NCBI RefSeq assembly: GCF_900128445.1
Contig: NZ_LT671417.1
Location: 2,491,201 to 2,555,200, forward strand
Reading direction: 5' to 3'
DNA length: 64,000 bases
Source of the DNA: Thermophilibacter provencensis
Lineage (GTDB): Bacteria > Actinomycetota > Coriobacteriia > Coriobacteriales > Atopobiaceae
Position numbers and translations under genes: made by a program. Positions within the stretch are counted from its first letter, which is position 1; every line of letters begins with the position of its first letter. Positions 51,928 through 60,568 of this stretch are shown piece after piece. The notes under the pieces are model-generated. The model searched no databases. It was not told the origin of the DNA and saw only the letters and a program-made list of their open reading frames with translations.

Positions 51928-51956
51928 TGTTGATGTGCAAAAAGAAGTGGTCCGAA
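51928..51956. repeat. 29-bp direct repeat, copy A
   Basis: TGTTGATGTGCAA followed by AAAGAAGTGGTCCGAA. It matches copy B (52709-52737) at 26 of 29 positions, same orientation. It borders the IS3 remnant on its left and is probably an insertion-sequence end. Confidence 0.8.
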
Positions 51957-51996
51957 GGGGGTGGTAACGGAAATCCGTACCTGGCCGCGCTGCTCC

Positions 51997-52708
51997 TCAG
52001 GCCGCCAGGTCCATCGATTTCCGGTACTCCATGGGGCTCAGACTCCCGAGCGAGCGCTTCCTGCGCCGAGAGTTGTGCCACTCGATATACGAGCGTATCG
52101 CCCCCTCGAGGTCGTCGAGCGTGGCGGCTGACCAGTCCCCGTGCTCGAGCATCTCCGCCTTCATCGTGCCTCGAACCGCCCTTCCATCCTCGAGTTGTCC
52201 GGGCTGCTGCCCTTGCGCGACATCGAGCGCTGGATGCCCGCCTCCCTGCATGTGTCGAGCCAGTCGGGCCAGCGGTAACGGCATCCGCGGTCGCTATGAA
52301 CGATCAGGAACCCCCTGTCCCCCTCGCCGACCGTCTCGAGCGCCGCCCCGGGCATCGAGTTCGCCATCTCGGAGTCCGGCGATCGGGAGGCCGTCCAGCT
52401 CACGATGGCGCCGTCGAAGCAGTCGAGGACGGGGCTGAGACGCAGCCTGCCGGCGGGGGTCGAGAACGTCATCGCGTCTGTGAACCAGAGGCGGCTGGGA
52501 GCGCCGCGCTGAAGTCGTGCCTGATTCTGTTTCCCGGACGCTCGGATATCTCCCCCTTGTAGGAGCGGTGCTTCCTCTTCCTCCTCTCGGTTCCGGCGGC
52601 GACCGTCTCCCCCTCGGCCATGAGGCGAGCCACCCTCCGCTCGCCGATCGCATGACTCTTGGCACGCAGCTCGTCAGCGATCCACCTCCTCCCGTACGCG
52701 CCGCCGCT
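51997..52708 (-). pseudogene. IS3-family (IS150-like) OrfB remnant with frameshifts
   Basis: Fragments in three frames, read in order, give AYGRRWIADELRAKSHAIGE and RRVARLMAEG; RLRLSPVLDCFDGAIVSW; FLIVHSDRGCRYRW and IQRSMSRKGSSPDNSRMEG; GTMKAEMLEHGDWS; and YIEWHNSRRRKRSLGSLSPM. These are standard OrfB blocks including the SDRG Asp and the DN region. At least two frameshifts, and no OrfA is present. Confidence 0.85.
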
Positions 52709-52737
52709 TGTTGATGTGCAATATGAACTGGTCCGAA
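52709..52737. repeat. 29-bp direct repeat, copy B
   Basis: TGTTGATGTGCAA followed by TATGAACTGGTCCGAA. It cuts into the 5' part of the OrfB remnant, so it marks either a second nested element or a recombination junction. Confidence 0.8.
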
Positions 52738-52936
52738 TGAGCGTCGGCTTCTGAGCGACGCACGCATCAGGAATTGAGCTGTGTTTGATAGCCTCGGAGT
52801 TGCAGGCTTGAGCGTCGAAATAATTCGGGTCTGAGCACGAAATTCTTTCGGCTTCGTGCACGGACACGCCGACCATCTGCAGTCGGCCCGACAATGTCGT
52901 TATTTCGGTTTACGATGCAAGGAGAGCCAGGGAGGA

Positions 52937-53300
52937 ATGATTGGCGTGGACAAGATAGAAAACGTAAGCAAAAGGGCCCGGCGCGTCAATCCGATTGCGT
53001 CGATTGCGAGGGCGATCGGCGTCTCGGAGCCCACGGTCCGCAAGTACGCGAGGATGGACGACCTCTCCCTGGAGCCCCCGCGCTGAGCGAGCCGAAGAGC
53101 GACCTGCTCGCGCCCTACGAGGAGGCGATCAAGGCCTGGCTCGACGACGACCGAGGGAACTGGCGCAAGCAGCGCCAGCGCCACACGGCGACGAGGGTCT
53201 ACGTGAGGCTCCGCGACGAGGAGGGTTACGCGGGCAGCTGCTCCACCGTGCAGCGCTACGTCAGGCGGCGCCGAGAGCAGACGGCCCGCGAGCGCAACCG
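52937..53300 (+). pseudogene. IS21-type IstA N-terminal remnant
   Basis: ATG 52937 (GGGAGGA upstream) reads IGVDKIENVSKRARRVNPIA and SIARAIGVSEPTVRKYARMD (helix-turn-helix). After a frameshift near 53080 it continues SEPKSDLLAPYEEAIKAWLD, QRHTATRVYVRLRDEEGYAG and SCSTVQRYVRRRR. The IstA catalytic domain and IstB are missing, cut off by the IS256 fragment. Confidence 0.8.
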
Positions 53301-53570
53301 CAGGACCTCCTCGGGGAAGTAGCTGCCCTCGCGCAGCCTGGGGATCCTGAGGGTGATCTCGCCGATCACCGTCATCACGCGGCGCTCGCGGTAGCCGTTG
53401 CGGCGCACGCCCTCCTCGCTGGCGATCTCCTCGACGGCCATCTCCATCGCGGAGTTGACGCAGCCCTCCACGAGCCCGACGGCGAGCCGCCTGAAGTCGA
53501 TCGTGCCGTCGGCGGTCATCGGCATGTCGGTCAGCGCCATCGGCGCCGCGCCCTGCTGTAAAGTGTCCAT
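53300..53570 (-). pseudogene. IS256/Mutator-type transposase N-terminal remnant
   Basis: About 90 codons from ATG 53570: TIDFRRLAVGLVEGCVNSAM, RRNGYRERRVMTVIGEITLR and IPRLREGSYFPEEVL. The NGYRER and IPRLRxGSYFP blocks identify the N-terminal part of Mutator-family transposases. It is truncated at the junction with the IstA fragment near 53300. Confidence 0.82.
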
Positions 53571-53733
53571 GTGGTCATCTCCCAAGTCTCTGTCAGCGTG
53601 GTAACTGAAGATTCTAGGCGGTGGCCACACCCCTTTTCGGGGGTGCTCTAACATGCTCGACACCATCATCTGGCACGTAATCTAAAGCAGCTGAGGAGAT
53701 AACATGCTTCAACGCCATCTCCTCAGCTCAAGC

Positions 53734-54183
53734 CTACAGTGGTATCAGAGACAGTCCCTGCTCGTTTTTCAACATCGCCTCTATGACGTCATCATTCCCG
53801 TCGGACACCAAGGCAACCAAATCTCGGGTATTGTTCCCCACCGTGCGGACAACCGCCCAAACAGGCACAAAGCCCTTCAGTTCGCTCTCCGGAACAAAAT
53901 CATGATCTGCGTCAATATAGTTCTCGAACAATTCTCCTCCAAGATGTGCGCCAGCTCGTCGGCGCATCTGTGCCAGGGCCGTCGGACGGAGTATCTTGCG
54001 CTCCGCCCAACGGCCTATAGAATTAGAGTCTGTCGGACGGGCTAAGCCCGCTCCGAGCCGCCTCGTAGAGCCCCGTCTGCACACGGGGCTCTACCCTCTC
54101 TTGCGGAACCTGATCCTGCCAACATAGCGAATCCTGGTCGGCAGCATTCGGAACCGTACGCGTATAGTCCTCACAGCTCATCA
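53734..54183 (-). CDS. Hypothetical protein, possibly frameshifted
   Basis: The clearest part (53734-54084) encodes NSIGRWAERKILRPTALAQM, GGELFENYIDADHDFVPESE and LKGFVPVWAVVRTVGNNTRD, ending KNEQGLSLIPL. No family recognised. A different frame from ATG 54183, behind a strong GGGGAGG, encodes MSCEDYTRTVPNAADQDSLC and ends at a stop near 54030. The two may be halves of one gene joined by an indel near a GC-rich hairpin (54066-54093). Confidence 0.45.
54066..54093. repeat. 11-bp hairpin TAGAGCCCCGT
   Basis: TAGAGCCCCGT, loop CTGCAC, ACGGGGCTCTA; perfect. It lies where the two possible frames of the hypothetical gene overlap. Confidence 0.7.
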
Positions 54184-54247
54184 CCTCCCCTCGCATCGAG
54201 AGAATTAACCGGCCGCTGATATGTAGATCAACCTGTCAAGAGGCAAG

Positions 54248-54497
54248 ACCGTCCCGGCCCGCGGAGGTGCGGGTTGGGACGGTTTCGCTATGCTCCGATC
54301 CGGGGCGGCGGCGCGGCGGAGAGCCGGAAGGCTTCAGCGATCTCCAGTCTGACATCCGCGCGTCGTGGCGCATTCCGATCTGTCCGGCGCGGGGCACCCG
54401 CTTTCTAGGATCGCGCGTCGCCAGGGGCTGCGCATAGCGGCATCGCGGTTCTCCCCATCGCCCGCCCGGCGCCTGCGCCCCGGGGGTCGGCGGTTTG
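54248..54497 (-). ncRNA. Candidate IS110 non-coding end / bridge-RNA region
   Basis: 250 nt between a strong hairpin (ACCGTCCCGGCCCGC at 54248, partner GCGGGTTGGGACGGT ending 54283) and the stop of the IS110 transposase. No gene is visible. GC-rich segments could fold into several stems. IS110/IS1111 elements encode a structured guide RNA in one non-coding end, and here the downstream side is the longer one. This is an inference from layout only. Confidence 0.4.
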
Positions 54498-55583
54498 TCA
54501 GCCCTCGCAGTTGGCGAGGGCCCAGACGAAGCCGGCGAGCTCGCGCGCGACGGCGACGTTGGCCTTCGCGGGGCGCACGCCCCTCCTCCTCAGCCGCTCC
54601 GCCTTCGAGTGGAGCCTCCGGTTGGCCTCCGCCGCGACGCGAGCGGCCTCCGGGCCTATCCCCCGGCGCGCGGCGACCTCGGTCGGCAGCAGGGGGCTCC
54701 ATCTGCGCGCGTGGTGCCAGGCGGCCTCGACGAGCAGCGTCCGGACGTGGGCGTTGCCCGTCCGCGTGATCGGCCCCCGCGCGACCGAGCCGCCCGACGA
54801 GCCCTCCGAGGGCACGAGGCCGAGGTAGGACATGAACGAGGGGGCCGTCGGGAAGCGCGAGAAGTCGCCGATCTCGGCGGCCACGGAGAAGGCGGTGACG
54901 GTGGAGATGCCGCGCACGGCCGAGAGCCGGGAGACGACGGGGCGCCACTCGTCGGTCGCGGCGAGCGCGGCGATGGCGGCGTCGAGCCGGTCGCGCCGCT
55001 GCTCGCAGGCGACGACCTGCTGCAGGTACTCCGAGAGCACGAGCCCCTCGGTCGAAAGCGGCAGCTCGATGGAGCGCAGCCAGTCGCGGTGGGCTGCGGT
55101 CCAGGCGCTCTTCCCCGGGTAGACGAGCCCCTTCCTCAGCAGCATCTTGGAGAGCCTGTGGCGTGCCGCCATGAGGTCGTCCCGGGCGTCGGCGCGGGCT
55201 CGGGCGAGGTCGCGGGCGGCCTCCTGCCCGGGCGTCGGGCACCACACCTCGACGACGTTGCCGACCGCGAGCATGCGCGCCAGGAACACGGCGTCGCGCC
55301 TGTCAGTCTTCACGCGGTCCCCGGCCGGCCGGAGCATCTTGCTCACCGCGCCCACCACGCACGGCAGACCGAGGGCGTCGAGGGAGCGCTTGAGGTCGAA
55401 GCCGGTGGGGCCGGACTCGTAGACGGCCCGCGCGGGCTGCGGCAGGGCCGCCGCCCACGCGGCGACGGCGGCCGCGTCGTAGCCGAACGAGCTCTCCTCG
55501 ACCTCCCCGGTCTCCGGGACGAAGGCCGCCGCGGCGATCGAGCGGGCGTGTACGTCGAGGCCGACGCTGGTACGATAGATCAT
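54498..55583 (-). CDS. IS110-family transposase (DEDD recombinase)
   Basis: A 361-residue protein. The N-terminal RuvC-like DEDD domain has SVGLDVHARSIAAAAFVPET (first Asp), RAVYESGPTGFDLKRSL (Glu) and VKTDRRDAVFLARML (Asp pair). The C-terminal Transposase_20 domain has AVRGISTVTAFSVAAEIGDFSRF, SYLGLVPSEGSSG and TGNAHVRTLLVEAAW with the nucleophile Ser zone (PSEGSSGG). It is full length and undisrupted, unlike the neighbouring IS fragments. Element ends are not certain. Confidence 0.93.
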   Translation of the reverse strand: MIYRTSVGLDVHARSIAAAAFVPETGEVEESSFGYDAAAVAAWAAALPQPARAVYESGPTGFDLKRSLDALGLPCVVGAVSKMLRPAGDRVKTDRRDAVFLARMLAVGNVVEVWCPTPGQEAARDLARARADARDDLMAARHRLSKMLLRKGLVYPGKSAWTAAHRDWLRSIELPLSTEGLVLSEYLQQVVACEQRRDRLDAAIAALAATDEWRPVVSRLSAVRGISTVTAFSVAAEIGDFSRFPTAPSFMSYLGLVPSEGSSGGSVARGPITRTGNAHVRTLLVEAAWHHARRWSPLLPTEVAARRGIGPEAARVAAEANRRLHSKAERLRRRGVRPAKANVAVARELAGFVWALANCEG

Positions 55584-55701
55584 GGCTGGGACCTCCTATG
55601 ACTTGTGGCGGGCCTGTCTCACGACTCGAGCCTAACCCACGTCGCCGCTGGCGCGGCCCTTGGTTCATAGAGAGAGGTCCCAGTCGCTCTCTACATATCT
55701 T

Positions 55702-55827
55702 CTAGTGGCACCTGGCCCTGTGCCTGGCGAGCGTCTTGCCATCCTTCGACTTCTGCTTGCTCGATGTCGACGACTTGGCGAGACGTCTTGCCGCGGCTCC
55801 AAGCCTGCCGCCCGAATGACGCGCCAT
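55702..55827 (-). CDS. Small basic protein (41 aa), function unknown
   Basis: ATG 55827 has an exceptional ribosome site, GGGGAGGAGG, 5 nt upstream. The product MARHSGGRLGAAARRLAKSS then TSSKQKSKDGKTLARHRARC H is highly basic (Arg, Lys, His rich). It lies between the IS110 transposase and the divergent AAA gene. Nucleic-acid binding is plausible from charge alone. It is too short to assign a family. Confidence 0.5.
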   Translation of the reverse strand: MARHSGGRLGAAARRLAKSSTSSKQKSKDGKTLARHRARCH

Positions 55828-55878
55828 ACTAGCCTCCTCCCCACATCCGAACTCCTACTTAAGGCGATAGTAGCATCT

Positions 55879-55906
55879 CTCGATTTGAAAATCTAGAACT
55901 CGATTT
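55879..55906. promoter_or_regulatory. Direct repeats CTCGATTT upstream of the AAA-subtilase pair
   Basis: CTCGATTTGAAAAT at 55879 and CTCGATTTCAATCC at 55899 are 20 bp apart, two helical turns, in an AT-rich stretch. A TATACT box follows at about 55935 and a strong GGAAGGAGAGGAG ribosome site before ATG 55968. It is a plausible operator for the C-terminal HTH of the AAA protein. Confidence 0.45.
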
Positions 55907-55967
55907 CAATCCGTCCCATTTTGACCAGAATCAGCTATACTGGAGAAGTGGAAGGAGAGGAGACAAT

Positions 55968-56999
55968 ATGAAGCGCGCCGATATCGTCAGGCTTATTCGT
56001 GCCCATTGCGATCAGGACAATATAGAGTTCAACACCGTAGCCCATTACATTGCCCAAGAGTTTGAGAGCACGGGCGAGCATGAGCTCGCCTCCTACATCA
56101 TGTCCCTCATCTCGCAGACAAGGACATTTGTTCCCCAAGACTTTGGCGAGACTCACGTCTACCTCCGCCCGGTGACAATTGACAACGCCCCCCTGCCCCT
56201 CCCTGAATGCATTGCCGGCGATCTCCGAGGAATCATCAACGCTGTCAGTAGGAACATGGGCGTCAACGCATTTCTGTTTCAGGGCCCTCCGGGAACCGGG
56301 AAAACCGAATCGGCAAAACAGCTGGCAAGAATCCTTAGTCGCACCCTGTATATCGTTGACTTCAATTCAGTAATCGATAGTCATCTCGGAGAAACCTCTA
56401 AGAACATCTCGTCTCTGTTCGAGGAGGTCAATCAGGCCGGTAAGAGAGCGGTAGTCCTTTTCGACGAGATTGACGCACTCGCTCTGGACCGTATCAACCA
56501 AAACGACGTTCGCGAGATGGGTCGCGCAACATCTACGCTGCTCAGGGAGCTCGACAATCTCTCTGAGAGCGTCGTAGTCATCGCCACCACGAACCTCTAC
56601 GACAAACTCGACCGGGCGCTAACCCGACGCTTCGACACGTCGGTTGACTTCAGCCGCTACACCCATGAGGACCTCGAGGATGTTGGCGTGTCCATCATGT
56701 CCCAGTACGCCTCTCAGCTTGACTTCATTCGTAGCGACCTCAAGCTCTTCAAGAAGATCCTCCACTGCGCCTCAAAGCTCCCCTTCCCCGGAGAGCTGTC
56801 AAACACCATCAGGAGCTGCGTGGCGTTCAGCGATCCCAACAACCCCTACGACTACCTGAGGCGCCTGTTCGAGGCGCTGTCGCCTTCGACAAATATGTCG
56901 GTAGCAAGCCTATCTGCCCTCGGGTTTACAGTGCGAGAGATTGAGGCGCTGACGGGCACGCCAAGGAGCACGGTCTCGCGCATGATCAAGGAGGTGTAA
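55968..56999 (+). CDS. AAA+ ATPase with C-terminal HTH, partner of a subtilase
   Basis: 343 residues. A helical N-terminal region (~1-85) is followed by an AAA core: FLFQGPPGTGKTESAKQLAR (Walker A), VVLFDEIDALALDR (Walker B), VVVIATTNLYDKLDRALTRRFD (sensor and arginine finger). The last ~35 residues, LSALGFTVREIEALTGTPRS TVSRMIKEV, look like a resolvase-type helix-turn-helix. The stop is 1 nt before the subtilase GTG start. The AAA class resembles the FtsH/katanin-like ATPases paired with S8 proteases in defence islands. Likely role: regulate or feed the protease. Trigger unknown. Confidence 0.85.
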   Translation: MKRADIVRLIRAHCDQDNIEFNTVAHYIAQEFESTGEHELASYIMSLISQTRTFVPQDFGETHVYLRPVTIDNAPLPLPECIAGDLRGIINAVSRNMGVNAFLFQGPPGTGKTESAKQLARILSRTLYIVDFNSVIDSHLGETSKNISSLFEEVNQAGKRAVVLFDEIDALALDRINQNDVREMGRATSTLLRELDNLSESVVVIATTNLYDKLDRALTRRFDTSVDFSRYTHEDLEDVGVSIMSQYASQLDFIRSDLKLFKKILHCASKLPFPGELSNTIRSCVAFSDPNNPYDYLRRLFEALSPSTNMSVASLSALGFTVREIEALTGTPRSTVSRMIKEV

Positions 57000-57000
57000 C

Positions 57001-59238
57001 GTGAACAACCTGCTAATGCTCCAGAAGGACTTCGAATCAAAGTCCGCAGCCGCACCGACACACCCAACCATTCCGGCAAAGGCAGAGGTGAGCGCAAACG
57101 ACATGCGAAGGCTCGCCCGATCCCTTCGGAGCGCAATAGCTGCCTGGCCAAAGGAAGCCCCGCTGCAAAAGATGCTTATTAGCGTTGAGTACAGGAAGAT
57201 TGCCGCCAAGAGCAATCGAATCAAGCGCATCTTCGCGGAGGGGGCGCAGGACCCCGAAGTTAGCATTCGCGGCGCACGCTACGATGGGTCCGAAGACAGC
57301 AGACATCACGTAATTACTCATTACGTAAGTCGAGATGTTGCCGAGGCCTCTGCCAATGAATTGGAACTTGCGGCCAGCTTGCTGAAAGAACATTTCGGAG
57401 GACACATCGACAAGAAGTCGCTCGACAACCTCTGGGACAGGAGCGCTGGCAACACCAACGAGTCCTGGAAGAAGCTCACGGGAGGCGTGCTGTCCCGGAT
57501 TAACTTTGCCCGGCTCATCCACGATACCTGTCACGTTGCGGGGTTCGACATCCCTCGCCCCCCAGCAAAAGAAGACGATGTCGTCCTGACGACACTCTAC
57601 AGGACCGACGGAACGGCCTATGAGATGCTCCAGAGGCTGGGCATTGACGTCTTGTTCCTAGACACACTCGGAGACAGCGCCGTACTCAAGCAGGCGCAGT
57701 ACCGCAAGCTTTACGAGACTGCTCCTTACCTCATCGCCATGTCCACATTCGACATGTCCCAGCTCGACGCGATTGACGTAACTGAGCCCTCCGAGACTAC
57801 GGGTCCGCTATCCATCGGAAGCCCCTCAACCGAGCCCACCATCGGGGTCATAGATACCCCCTTCGACACGGAATACCCACCGTATTTCAGCGAATGGGTT
57901 GATGTTCACAATGAGTTGCCAGGAAGCGTTCTCCCAAGAAGCGAGGATTACGTCCATGGCACCTGTGTCACCTCGCTCATCGTAAACGGCCACATGATGA
58001 ACCCCGGCCTCGATGACGGCTGCGGGTGCTTTAGGGTGAGGCATTTCGGAATAGCCCCCGCAAACGGACTAAACTCGTTTGTAATAGCGCGCAAAATCAA
58101 AGATATCGTCGAAGATAATCCCGATATCCACGTCTGGAACCTTTCTCTTGGATCGGACAAGGAGACGGAGCGCTTCTGTATCTCCCCCGAGGCGGAGGTG
58201 CTAGACAAGTTGCAGAGCACCAGAAACGTATTGTTCGTGGTCGCCGCAACGAACAACAAAACCTGCAGAGTCCACAGGATTGGCGCCCCCGCGGACTCAG
58301 TCAACTCCCTAGTCGTCAGCTCCGTCAGACCAGACGGCACACCGGCAAGCTACAGCCGCAGCGGCCCAGTCCTGGACTTCTATCGCAAGCCCGACGTAGC
58401 GTACTATGGAGGCGACAATGGCTGCAAGCTCTCTGCCTGCTGCGGCACCGGAGAGAAACTATGCATGGGCACGTCATACGCAGCCCCGCTTATCGCGAGA
58501 AAGGCAGCATTTCTCATTGATGTGATGAGCATTCCTCGGGATGCAGCAAAGGCATTGCTTATCGACTCAGCATCCGGCTGGAGGAATGACGGCCCTCACC
58601 CAATCATCGGGCACGGTATCGTGCCCGTCGACATTCACGACGTGCTGGAAGCCCCAAACAACGAGATTAGATTCTTCTTGACCGGTACGGCAAACACCTA
58701 TGAGACGTACAACTACGGAATCCCCGTCCCCGTGGCAGGAAACGCATTTCCTTACCTTGCCCGTGCCGTCTTATGTTACGCACCAAAATGCGATAGGAAC
58801 CAAGGAGTTGACTACACCTCAACAGAGCTTGACCTGCACTTCGGTCGACTCCGGGCGGGAGGAGTAGCCTCAATAAAACTAAACACTCAGGGCGAGAAGA
58901 ACGACCGAACTACCGAGAAAGACGCACGCGATTTTCTAGGTAAGTGGGACAACGTGAAGCGAATCTGCGACAAAATCCCGGCTCACCCACGTGCAAGAAA
59001 AATCTACGACATGCCAGCATGGGGCATCAAGATTCGCAAGACATCCCGATTGAGCATGGGAGATCCGGCTGCCCAGCCTTTCGGCCTAGTGGCAACCCTC
59101 AGGGAGATAAACAATGCAAACCGAATTGATAGCTTCGTCCAGCATTGCGTTGCTGAGGGATGGATGGTACGCGCGTTCGATGTGGACACCCAAATTCGAA
59201 TTTTCAATGCGGAGCAGGTTGAGATCGAGTTCGAATAA
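57001..59238 (+). CDS. Cytoplasmic S8 subtilisin-like serine protease
   Basis: 745 residues from GTG 57001. There is no signal peptide, so it should act inside the cell. Residues ~1-270 are an N-terminal region without recognised domain. The catalytic domain follows: TIGVIDTPFD (Asp), DYVHGTCVTSLIVNG (His), VVAATNNK (oxyanion Asn) and CMGTSYAAPLIARKAAFLID (Ser). All four catalytic elements are intact. A ~200-residue C-terminal domain follows (FFLTGTANTYETYNYGIPVP onwards). It is cotranscribed with the AAA gene. Such pairs are known as uncharacterised or candidate anti-phage modules. Confidence 0.88.
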   Translation: MNNLLMLQKDFESKSAAAPTHPTIPAKAEVSANDMRRLARSLRSAIAAWPKEAPLQKMLISVEYRKIAAKSNRIKRIFAEGAQDPEVSIRGARYDGSEDSRHHVITHYVSRDVAEASANELELAASLLKEHFGGHIDKKSLDNLWDRSAGNTNESWKKLTGGVLSRINFARLIHDTCHVAGFDIPRPPAKEDDVVLTTLYRTDGTAYEMLQRLGIDVLFLDTLGDSAVLKQAQYRKLYETAPYLIAMSTFDMSQLDAIDVTEPSETTGPLSIGSPSTEPTIGVIDTPFDTEYPPYFSEWVDVHNELPGSVLPRSEDYVHGTCVTSLIVNGHMMNPGLDDGCGCFRVRHFGIAPANGLNSFVIARKIKDIVEDNPDIHVWNLSLGSDKETERFCISPEAEVLDKLQSTRNVLFVVAATNNKTCRVHRIGAPADSVNSLVVSSVRPDGTPASYSRSGPVLDFYRKPDVAYYGGDNGCKLSACCGTGEKLCMGTSYAAPLIARKAAFLIDVMSIPRDAAKALLIDSASGWRNDGPHPIIGHGIVPVDIHDVLEAPNNEIRFFLTGTANTYETYNYGIPVPVAGNAFPYLARAVLCYAPKCDRNQGVDYTSTELDLHFGRLRAGGVASIKLNTQGEKNDRTTEKDARDFLGKWDNVKRICDKIPAHPRARKIYDMPAWGIKIRKTSRLSMGDPAAQPFGLVATLREINNANRIDSFVQHCVAEGWMVRAFDVDTQIRIFNAEQVEIEFE

Positions 59239-59254
59239 AAACTCATCACATAAT

Positions 59255-59291
59255 GATTGCCGGGGCGACCGCTTTGACCGTCCCGGCAATC
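59255..59291. terminator. Hairpin terminator between the subtilase and mcrC
   Basis: GATTGCCGGG (59255-59264) and CCCGGCAATC (59282-59291), 17-nt loop containing GACCGTC. It is placed 17 nt after the subtilase stop and before the convergent mcrC gene. The rest of the gap to 59522 shows no supported gene. Confidence 0.6.
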
Positions 59292-59522
59292 TCAAAAACG
59301 ACCTGGCATCTGCTCCTCATAATACGCACCCGTATAAAGCTCGATAGTCTTCGGTATATTCCCCCATCATCGTCATACGCGAGAGCATCATCACTTCGCA
59401 TTCTCGGTCTTGACGAAGGGCTCTGGCGACGTAGGTTCGGCTCATCAGAGATTCGGAGCAAGGGCCCCTACCCACTTTTCGCGACACTACACACGTATCG
59501 TCTACGGCGTAATCCCTGCCGC

Positions 59523-60566
59523 CTACCCCAGCAGCCCCGCAATCGCATCGAGCTGGGCTGCGATACCGGCAAAGTCTTGATTCAAATCGAGCGTTCGTGC
59601 GTGATACTGGTGCCCCATGTCCTTCCAGCTCTTGGCATCAAACGTGGCGTCCTCGGTCTTTGCGTACAAGAGCATCCCAGAAACATCCCCGCTAAACGAA
59701 GGCGCAGCGTGCATGACATACGCAAAGATCTGGTTCACATTCGCCGGAGATAATATCTCTTTTCCGAAGTGTGTTCCCAGAATGCTGCCGTAGCATTTGG
59801 CATCGATAATCAGGCAGTTGCCGTTCTTGTGCAGCATCACGTCGGTATAGAGACGCGGAAGAAAGCTGGGCTCCACATCCCCCGCCGCACGCTTGACCTC
59901 ATTCGCCGCAGGATGCAACTCCAGCCAATGGCGCCGGTAATACTCCAGGATGAACTTCTCGTACAGCCGATGCAGGGCATCGCCGCTCAACACGTTCGCA
60001 AGCTTAACGTCACCTACGTCCGTTCTGGGCAGCAGCTCATGGAGAACCAGATAGCACACGTTCATAAGAAGCTGGTACGCCCGATTGTTTCTGTGGTACC
60101 TCAAGGCGTCCCACGCAATGTGCCGAACATCGAGCAGCGCAACGCCCTGCATGAAAACCAACGATCTCTTAAGCTCGCGCTTCCGCTCAGGGGCAACATC
60201 CGACGAGCGCATAAGATGAAATGCCGTCGTCTTAAGTATCTGATTCTTATACGTATTCTCCGCGCGCTCGTCAAACGCGCAATGCAAATCCTGCCGCTGC
60301 TTCAGGCGCAGGCGCATAGTCTTGTCCAAATCAATGCGTCCGGCAACACGGAGCAAGTCCTCCTCACGCGCCTGATACTCCCGTTCAAAGCCGCGCCGCC
60401 GCTGCGAGTCCAGTCCGACAGCAAGAATCGCCGCAAGCAGGTCCAACACATTGTCGAACGGCTCAACCTCGAGCCGTTGGAAATCCGCAACGTCAATCGC
60501 CCGGAAAGCATATGCCATCATGTAGTAGATGTTCTTAACGACAACCGTGTCTTCCGAGCAACCCAT
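59523..60566 (-). CDS. mcrC: McrC-type restriction subunit
   Basis: A 347-residue nuclease subunit of the McrBC system. The N-terminus VVVKNIYYMMAYAFRAIDVADFQRLE is the McrC signature. The C-terminal PD-(D/E)XK site is visible as LYTDVMLHKNGNCLIIDAKCYGS (Asp, then D-x-K). It begins 2 nt after the mcrB stop, in one operon. McrBC cleaves DNA with modified cytosines after GTP-driven translocation. Confidence 0.92.
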   Translation of the reverse strand: MGCSEDTVVVKNIYYMMAYAFRAIDVADFQRLEVEPFDNVLDLLAAILAVGLDSQRRRGFEREYQAREEDLLRVAGRIDLDKTMRLRLKQRQDLHCAFDERAENTYKNQILKTTAFHLMRSSDVAPERKRELKRSLVFMQGVALLDVRHIAWDALRYHRNNRAYQLLMNVCYLVLHELLPRTDVGDVKLANVLSGDALHRLYEKFILEYYRRHWLELHPAANEVKRAAGDVEPSFLPRLYTDVMLHKNGNCLIIDAKCYGSILGTHFGKEILSPANVNQIFAYVMHAAPSFSGDVSGMLLYAKTEDATFDAKSWKDMGHQYHARTLDLNQDFAGIAAQLDAIAGLLG

Positions 60567-60568
60567 GT

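Noticed and set aside
54495-55601. Plus-strand 368-codon frame opposite the IS110 transposase
   Set aside because: It has the biased composition of an antisense frame; the transposase on the minus strand has all expected motifs.
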